Of a stretch of 6,713 bases of DNA, positions 1 to 4,365 are shown piece by piece (position 1 is the first letter of the stretch; each line of letters starts with the position of its first letter). The notes below the pieces were generated by a model that was not told where the DNA came from, did no database searches, and worked only from the letters and a program-made list of their open reading frames with translations. A program made the position numbers and the translations under genes. Origin of the DNA: CAYVBJ01 sp964415185 (lineage in GTDB: Bacteria; Bacteroidota; Rhodothermia; Balneolales; Balneolaceae); the NCBI GenBank assembly GCA_964415185.1, contig CAYPZI010000149.1, positions 1 to 6,713 on the forward strand. Direction: 5' to 3'.

Positions 1-326
1 ACGACCGCGCCAAACCAGCGCGCTGGCTCTCCATCGATGTGTCGGACGCGTCCGTGGCTGCCAAGGTCGATTCGCGTATCCCGGAGCTCGGCCCGCTGTG
101 GCTGGAGCCGGGTGAGCCGCTGCGCCTGCGCGTCTTTCTCGACCGCAGCATCATCGAGGTGTTCGCCAACGAGCGCCAGTGTCTCACGCTTCGCGCCTTT
201 CCCAGCCGGGAGGACAGCAAAGGCGTTTCTCTTATCGCGAAGGGGAGCGATGCGCAGCTCGTATCCCTCAAGTCCTGGCAAATGCGCAGCATCTGGCCGG
301 AACTTAAAAAGCATGAAGGAAAGTAG
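1..326 (+). CDS. Glycoside hydrolase family 32 protein, C-terminal end (5' truncated by window)
   Basis: This is the last ~107 codons of a gene entering from the left; the frame is open from position 3 to the TAG at 324-326. The segment around 141-200 reads DRSIIEVFANERQCLTLRAF, the hallmark of the GH32 C-terminal beta-sandwich (D-x-S-x-I-E-V-F, then T-x-R-x-F-P). It is followed by LVSLKSWQMRSIW, the usual closing strand with its Trp. GH32 enzymes (levanases, fructan beta-fructosidases, invertases) hydrolyse beta-fructofuranosyl bonds. The catalytic propeller with the nucleophile and acid/base residues lies outside the window, so the substrate cannot be stated. A short basic tail (ELKKHEGK) follows the domain. 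The next gene starts 71 bp downstream in the same direction, which suggests joint transcription. The family call is firm; the exact activity is open. Confidence 0.88.
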   Translation, partial: DRAKPARWLSIDVSDASVAAKVDSRIPELGPLWLEPGEPLRLRVFLDRSIIEVFANERQCLTLRAFPSREDSKGVSLIAKGSDAQLVSLKSWQMRSIWPELKKHEGK

Positions 327-382
327 GCACTGATCGATGTAAAGGCATGGATGGCCAATCCGAGCAACACACCACAACAGTA

Positions 383-388
383 AAAGGA
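383..388 (+). promoter_or_regulatory. Ribosome binding site setting the start at 398
   Basis: The purine-rich AAAGGA lies 9 nt before ATG 398. An earlier in-frame ATG at 347 has no properly spaced site, and it would add 17 polar residues ahead of a clear signal peptide. This favours 398 as the true start. Confidence 0.6.
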
Positions 389-397
389 AAGCAACAA

Positions 398-2029
398 ATG
401 AACAAGAAAACCATTATCATCAGCGCCATCAGCATGGCATGTCCTGCCCTTTCGACCCAAGCAGCCGAACCGAGTAAAAGTGCAGATGATCTGATCCGGG
501 AGAAAACGAAAGACGAAAACCATGATGACTCGGCGCGTATTGCGCACAAGTGGTTCACGCAACCTAAGCATGAGATGACCGGCTCCCCCCATGACACATG
601 GGGCCTGAGGCACAAAGGTCGGTACTACCTTTATTTTCTCGCTAGTGCGCCATTAATAAAAGGAGAAGCAATAGGCACTTTTAACAATGTGAGCCTCATC
701 ACCTCAGACGACGGTGTCCATTGGCGCGAACAAGGACCTATCTTTCGTAAGTACCCCGAAAGCATTGGCGTTGGTCTTGGCTCGGGGAATATCTGGAAAT
801 CGCCAAATTTCGCCAACGACGGAATGTTCATCATGAATTACGGCCAACACTTTCCCGAGATGAAAAGCGACTCCGTTCTGTTCGCCACCTCGACGGATCT
901 GCTCAACTGGACGCTGTTGGGGCGCGACCACGAACTCAAGCCTGACGGGGTTCATCATCCAATTGTTAATCGATACCATTGTGTTAGTGTAACGCCGCGA
1001 GCTGAAGGCGGTTACTATGGATACTGGTGTGGTACATCGGCCAATGCTAAAGACGGCGGCGTTGGCTGCATGGGATTCACTGAAGATGGCATCCATTTCA
1101 TACCGATGCCGGCTCCAATCTACAAACCACTCAATGGCCCGGGACCCCAATTGCGGGGTGGCGACTTTTCCGATATTGAGAAGATCGGCGATCGTTACTA
1201 TGTGATTTGGTGGAACGGCTTTGCCAATAGGGTATGGGTCAGCGATACGCCCCACGGCGTGTTTGCTCCTGCCCAGCGCAACCATTTATTGATCGGCGGC
1301 AAGCGAACAGCTATTTTCCCGCGTTTCTTTCGCACGCCCGATGAACTTTTGCTCTCTCACGCGAGCTTCACCGAACCCTCGAGGCTGAGCGGATATAGGA
1401 AGTGGGAAGGGTATGAAAAACCGATTTGCCCGCTCAAGAAAGTCATCGTGGATCCCCAGGATGGTGCCATGTTCCTCGGCTGGTGGCCCGGCAACGATGC
1501 CGGCAAAGAGGAGGAACTCAGCTTTGCGACCGGAACGGACGGCAAGGGCTTGAACATCGTTTCAGCGGACAAAAAGACCGTTGATTTATCAAAACCGATT
1601 CTTATCGAGGCAGATGTGATTTTACCCGACCAACCGGGTGAATATTGCGGATTGCGCTTTCAGTGCGAGGACTTAACTGACAAGGCATCAGGAACGTTCA
1701 GCCTGCAATTGGATCATAAAGGCCGAGCCGCATGGGTCTTCGACGAGGACAATCGAATCCTTCATCAGGTGGATCGTGATATTGCCTACACCCGCGAGAA
1801 CAAACTGCGTGTGTTTATAACACCCAGTCTGATCGAAGCCTATCTTGGCGATTATTTGATCGACATTTTCAAGCTCTCGTCTCGTCAATTCACCCATTTT
1901 AAAGATAGAAATGAATGGGAAAAGCAAAACCAAGGCAAGGAGGAAATACGCTATTTTCAACTAACTAATCATTTTATCCCTTTCCAGGGCGGTTCGGGAC
2001 AAGTGAAAAATCTAAAGGCATGGCAGTAA
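398..2029 (+). CDS. Secreted five-bladed beta-propeller protein, GH43/GH32-like, with C-terminal beta-sandwich
   Basis: A 543-residue protein. Residues 1-22 are a Sec signal peptide (basic MNKK, hydrophobic core, cleavage likely after TQA), so it acts outside the cytoplasm. Five propeller blades can be followed by their strands. They begin near D66 (DTWGLRHKGRYYLYF), 128 (GSGNIWKSPNF), 193 (YHCVSVTP), 254 (GGDFSDIEKIGDRYYV) and 304 (TAIFPRFF). Several blades hold the typical 'SxDGxxW' turn (TSDDGVHW, STDLLNW, TEDGIHF). After GWWPGND (about 361) comes a beta-sandwich from about 402 to the end (LIEADVILP, LRVFITPSLIEAYL, final NLKAWQ) resembling the GH32 C-terminal domain. Acidic residues such as D66, D256 and E260 are candidates for catalysis, but I cannot assign them. 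The gene is visibly more AT-rich than its neighbours, especially near its 3' end. It is probably a glycosidase, though a non-catalytic binding protein remains possible. Confidence 0.75.
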   Translation: MNKKTIIISAISMACPALSTQAAEPSKSADDLIREKTKDENHDDSARIAHKWFTQPKHEMTGSPHDTWGLRHKGRYYLYFLASAPLIKGEAIGTFNNVSLITSDDGVHWREQGPIFRKYPESIGVGLGSGNIWKSPNFANDGMFIMNYGQHFPEMKSDSVLFATSTDLLNWTLLGRDHELKPDGVHHPIVNRYHCVSVTPRAEGGYYGYWCGTSANAKDGGVGCMGFTEDGIHFIPMPAPIYKPLNGPGPQLRGGDFSDIEKIGDRYYVIWWNGFANRVWVSDTPHGVFAPAQRNHLLIGGKRTAIFPRFFRTPDELLLSHASFTEPSRLSGYRKWEGYEKPICPLKKVIVDPQDGAMFLGWWPGNDAGKEEELSFATGTDGKGLNIVSADKKTVDLSKPILIEADVILPDQPGEYCGLRFQCEDLTDKASGTFSLQLDHKGRAAWVFDEDNRILHQVDRDIAYTRENKLRVFITPSLIEAYLGDYLIDIFKLSSRQFTHFKDRNEWEKQNQGKEEIRYFQLTNHFIPFQGGSGQVKNLKAWQ

Positions 2030-2060
2030 TGAGAGTGAATTCTCACGAAATACAAACGAA

Positions 2061-2067
2061 AGGGGAA
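2061..2067 (+). promoter_or_regulatory. Ribosome binding site setting the start at 2074
   Basis: AGGGGAA lies 6 nt before ATG 2074, which opens a classical signal peptide (MKKQKLF...). The frame is also open back to ATG 2020, but that start overlaps the end of the previous gene and would put 18 polar residues in front of the signal peptide. This supports 2074. Confidence 0.6.
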
Positions 2068-2073
2068 CAACCC

Positions 2074-2580
2074 ATGAAAAAACAAAAGCTCTTTATCAGC
2101 CAGCTCCTGGCATGCGCAGTTTCCCTCATTGCGCAGCAAACAACCGCGTCAGCTGTAGAATCTCCCGAAGTCACTCCAGAGGGGCGGGTAGTCGGCGCAC
2201 CCTATCAAAACGTTTTCGCCACGCCCATCAAGGCTCCGTCTGCCGAAGGTGCCTGGGGCGAGCCGGCCATCGCTTGGCACAACGGCGAGTATTTTCTGAT
2301 CTATGACCACTTCAATGTGCCGAATGGCCCGGCCTGCCTGATGACCTCGAAGGACGGCGTCTATTGGAAAGAGGAGGGCGCTATTCTCTATCCGTCTGCC
2401 GATCACGACCACGGCTGCATCGAGTGTCCGGATCTGCGCCAATTCGAGCCGGACGGGCCATTTGTCCTGAGCTACGATGCCAAGGTGGAAGGACGTGCTC
2501 ATGTCCGCCGGTTCGCCGTGTCCGATGACTTGCGTCATTGGGAAAAGGTGCCGGATCTGGAATTCGCTGCTGACAGGTGA
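2074..2580 (+). CDS. 5' piece of the split propeller gene: signal peptide and blades 1-2
   Basis: This is the part that would be translated if the TGA at 2578 terminates: 168 residues. It holds the signal peptide (MKKQKLFISQLLACAVSLIA...) and two blades, each with the usual turn (TSKDGVYW, SDDLRHW). IECPDL at 116-121 resembles the GH32 'ECPDLF' acid/base motif, but here it sits in blade 2, ahead of the RNP segment. GH32 enzymes have RDP first and EC second, so I do not treat it as proof of GH32 chemistry. A two-blade fragment is unlikely to be a stable enzyme. It starts 44 bp after the previous stop. Confidence 0.6.
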   Translation: MKKQKLFISQLLACAVSLIAQQTTASAVESPEVTPEGRVVGAPYQNVFATPIKAPSAEGAWGEPAIAWHNGEYFLIYDHFNVPNGPACLMTSKDGVYWKEEGAILYPSADHDHGCIECPDLRQFEPDGPFVLSYDAKVEGRAHVRRFAVSDDLRHWEKVPDLEFAADR

Positions 2581-2673
2581 TTTTACAAATTCACCCCTTT
2601 TTACAACCAATATTCGATTCGCAATCCCGAAGGCGGCTGGTTTGCCGTCCTCAATGCCGCACCGAAGGATTTC

Positions 2674-4026
2674 ATGGGACTCGGCCTTGCGAAATCATCC
2701 GACGGGCTGAACTGGGAATGCCTACCACCCATCCGGGTCACCGGCGTGGCGGATCAAAAGGCCGGGAATGCCGGCCCAGCCTACAAGGCCGTCGAGACCA
2801 GCGGGGTGGCGAAGCTGGGCGACCGCTATTTCATCCTCGGCGGAAATCCGGCGGCGAATGCGGATATCATCCTCGCCTCAGATCAGCTTGAAGGCCCCTA
2901 CCAACCGGCTCCGAAGAACGCGATCCTTATGCGGGGTCCCCAGATATTTCAGCGCATCTACGACCTGCCCGGCGGCTATCTTTCCATGCCGATGCTGTGG
3001 GTGAACCGAGGACGCCGTAGCTACGAGGTCGCTCCCTTCCGCACACTTGCCACCGACGGCGAGAGCCTTTGGTTCAAATGGTGGGAGGGCAACGAGAAGC
3101 TCAAGGTGCATTCGTTGCCCGCCACGCTGGAGGAGTCCGGTGCAGCCGACGCTCCCCGCATGATTGGCGAAGCTTTTGATTTATCCAAGGGATTGGTTCT
3201 TGAAGCTGAGATCCGGGTGTCCGTCCCGGGACGCGACGTGAACTGGGCCGTGGGTGCCGAGGCCGATGCCAGCGCGGTCGAGACGCGGGACTGGTGGCCG
3301 GATGGCCATTTTGCTGCCGATAAAGCAGTCGATGGCAGGCCGACCACTGCATGGCGCACTCCGACCGCTAAATTTGGCGCTCCGGTAGATCCAACCCTTG
3401 GAAATCTTGCCGTGTTGACCATCGACCTCGGTCAGTCCCGCGCTATCGGCTCGCTTCGAATCGATAGGTTGTTTGGGGTCGCCCATGCCATCGTGCAAGC
3501 GTCCCTCAATGGTAAGGACTGGATGACCCTCGGAGAACTCCCCAGCAGCAAGAATGCGTCACTCGAAAACCTCGACACCGAAGCCCGCTTCGTGAGGATC
3601 CAACACCCGCAGGGCAGGCGCGGCGTAACCATATCCGAGATCGTGGTCAGCCCCGATCCTTTCTTCCGCGTGCCGGAGGGGGCGGGCGGTCTTTTCGTGG
3701 AAGGGAATAAGGGCACGGGCTGGGCCTGGTTCGTGGATCGCGGTGGACGCATACGCTTCGGTGAAGTGATCGACGGCGGCAGGCGTTTCCGCCAACTCAA
3801 GGAACGCGACTTGGAAATCGAACTTTCGGAAATCGCACGGCTTCGCCTCGTCCAGCGCAACGACATCGTGGATCTCTACGTCAATGACTACCAGGTGGAT
3901 TATTACCAATTGGCCGGAGGCACGCCGAGCGGGAGAATCGGGCTTTTCTCGCCCGAAACCAGGCCAGCCCCCCAGGCCTGGCGCCCCGATCCGAATTACA
4001 GCGACGTAACGAAGGTTGCGGAATGA
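2674..4026 (+). CDS. 3' piece of the split propeller gene: last blades, beta-sandwich and F5/8C domain
   Basis: The open frame resumes immediately after the TGA (2581), but the first ATG is at 2674, giving 450 residues. AAGGA at 2665-2669 lies only 4 nt before it, which is closer than normal, so independent translation would be weak. Starting there loses the first strands of blade 3 (FYKFTPFYNQYSIRNPEGGW, encoded at 2581-2640) and the signal peptide, so the product would stay in the cytoplasm. That argues this is the back half of a broken gene and not a gene in its own right. It contains blades 4-5, the discoidin-like insert and a closing beta-sandwich (LRLVQRNDIVDLYVNDYQVD). It ends at TGA 4024-4026, overlapping the next ATG. 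Confidence 0.55.
   Translation: MGLGLAKSSDGLNWECLPPIRVTGVADQKAGNAGPAYKAVETSGVAKLGDRYFILGGNPAANADIILASDQLEGPYQPAPKNAILMRGPQIFQRIYDLPGGYLSMPMLWVNRGRRSYEVAPFRTLATDGESLWFKWWEGNEKLKVHSLPATLEESGAADAPRMIGEAFDLSKGLVLEAEIRVSVPGRDVNWAVGAEADASAVETRDWWPDGHFAADKAVDGRPTTAWRTPTAKFGAPVDPTLGNLAVLTIDLGQSRAIGSLRIDRLFGVAHAIVQASLNGKDWMTLGELPSSKNASLENLDTEARFVRIQHPQGRRGVTISEIVVSPDPFFRVPEGAGGLFVEGNKGTGWAWFVDRGGRIRFGEVIDGGRRFRQLKERDLEIELSEIARLRLVQRNDIVDLYVNDYQVDYYQLAGGTPSGRIGLFSPETRPAPQAWRPDPNYSDVTKVAE
3259..3657 (+). other. F5/8 type C (discoidin, CBM32-like) domain inserted in the beta-sandwich
   Basis: This encodes about 133 residues (396-528 of the undisrupted protein), a normal size for the family. Recognisable family features are the A-V-D-G-R-P-T-T-A-W stretch (about 418-427, the classic 'DG-x-x-x-T-x-W' turn), LTIDLGQSRAIGSLRI, VQASLNGKDW and RFVRIQHP. 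Such domains are beta-sandwiches that commonly bind terminal sugars. The sequence before it (LVLEAEIRV) and after it (GGLFVEGNKGTGWAWFVD) corresponds to neighbouring strands of one sandwich domain in the upstream paralogue (ILIEADVILP, then YCGLRFQCED). The domain therefore looks nested, not appended. Confidence 0.75.
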
Positions 4027-4258
4027 AAAAAACCACTACTCACCAGCCTGCTCTGCGCGGGTGCGCCCACACTTCACGCGGCGGAATCCAATCCGCTGGC
4101 CACCGCCAAATACCGCCGGGACATGTCGGCGGCAAATGGCTTACCCTGCCGTAGTGCGGCAACACCACGCTTTACGGCACTCCCTACCGCAACAGCGACA
4201 AGACCAAGGCCAACGACATGCTACTGCGGCGGGTGCGGACTGCGATTGGCTGTAAATC
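4023..4258 (+). pseudogene. Remnant of a secreted-protein gene, frameshifted after its start
   Basis: ATG 4023 overlaps the TGA of the preceding gene (ATGA) and is followed by seven A residues. Read as it stands, the frame gives a non-descript 43-residue peptide ending at TAG 4152-4154. With one A fewer it would read MKKPLLTSLLCAGAPTLHAA, a convincing signal peptide, continuing ESNPLATAKYRRDMSAANG. Protein-like sequence then appears in the other frame: GKWLTLP before the TAG, and CGNTTLYGTPYRNSDKTKAN (4155-4214) up to the TAA at 4257. At least two frame breaks and a stop are therefore needed to explain it. I do not recognise the family. It was probably the next gene of the operon, reduced to an N-terminal stub of under 80 codons. 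Confidence 0.5.
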
Positions 4259-4352
4259 GTAAATTCCAAACGAACCAACAACCAGAAAATTATGACAACA
4301 AGGAGAGAAGAACCATTACAACAAGAACGCATATACACAAAAACCCAAGAAC

Positions 4353-4357
4353 AGGAG
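4353..4357 (+). promoter_or_regulatory. Ribosome binding site for ATG 4366 (first repeat copy)
   Basis: AGGAG lies 8 nt before ATG 4366. The site and spacing are identical to those in the second copy, so sequence alone does not say which start is used. Confidence 0.6.
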
Positions 4358-4365
4358 TTCATCCG

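Larger units (their letters stand above)
2074..4026 (+). pseudogene. Secreted propeller / discoidin-domain glycosidase-like gene split by an in-frame TGA
   Basis: Read as one gene, this is 650 codons in a single frame, with a TGA at codon 169 (2578-2580) as the only interruption. The parts are: signal peptide 1-27 (cleavage likely after ASA); blades starting near 59 (GAWGEPAIAWHNGEYF), 115 (CIECPDLRQF), 177 (YNQYSIRNPEGGWF), 241 (ETSGVAKLGDRYFILGG) and 296 (YDLPGGYLSMPMLW); WWEGN near 336; and a beta-sandwich interrupted by an F5/8 type C domain at 396-528. The stop falls between blades 2 and 3, so neither half alone makes a whole propeller. Frame and domain order continue intact across it, so this is a point nonsense change, not a frameshift. 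TGG and CGA are among the one-step ancestors of the codon. The layout parallels the gene upstream, so the two are diverged paralogues. It may be a recent pseudogene, a sequencing error or, less likely, a readthrough gene. Confidence 0.7.

Noticed and set aside
704..1285. Long open frame on the minus strand opposite the first propeller gene
   Set aside because: It lies wholly antisense to a well-supported gene, and its translation shows no recognisable domain.
2030..2045. Small inverted repeat TGAGA / TCTCA between the two propeller genes
   Set aside because: A 5-bp stem with a 6-nt loop is too weak to call an operator or terminator.
2116..2121. Possible lipobox (LLAC) in the signal peptide of the split gene
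   Set aside because: The Cys is at position 14, too early, with further hydrophobic residues after it. An ordinary signal peptidase I site (ASA) follows at the expected place.
2416..2433. IECPDL as a GH32 acid/base motif proving fructosidase activity
   Set aside because: The match is local. The motif order relative to the later RNP segment is the reverse of GH32, and no NDPNG-like motif is seen in the first blade.
3959..3981. Hairpin with a 7-bp stem (CCAGGCC / GGCCTGG) near the end of the discoidin-containing gene
   Set aside because: It lies inside coding sequence, has a 9-nt loop and no following T run, so it is not a credible terminator. A GC-rich stretch can produce it by chance.
4300..4320. 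AAGGAG followed by ATT as a possible third start for the fusion gene
   Set aside because: ATT is a very rare start codon, and two standard ATG starts with good sites lie just downstream.
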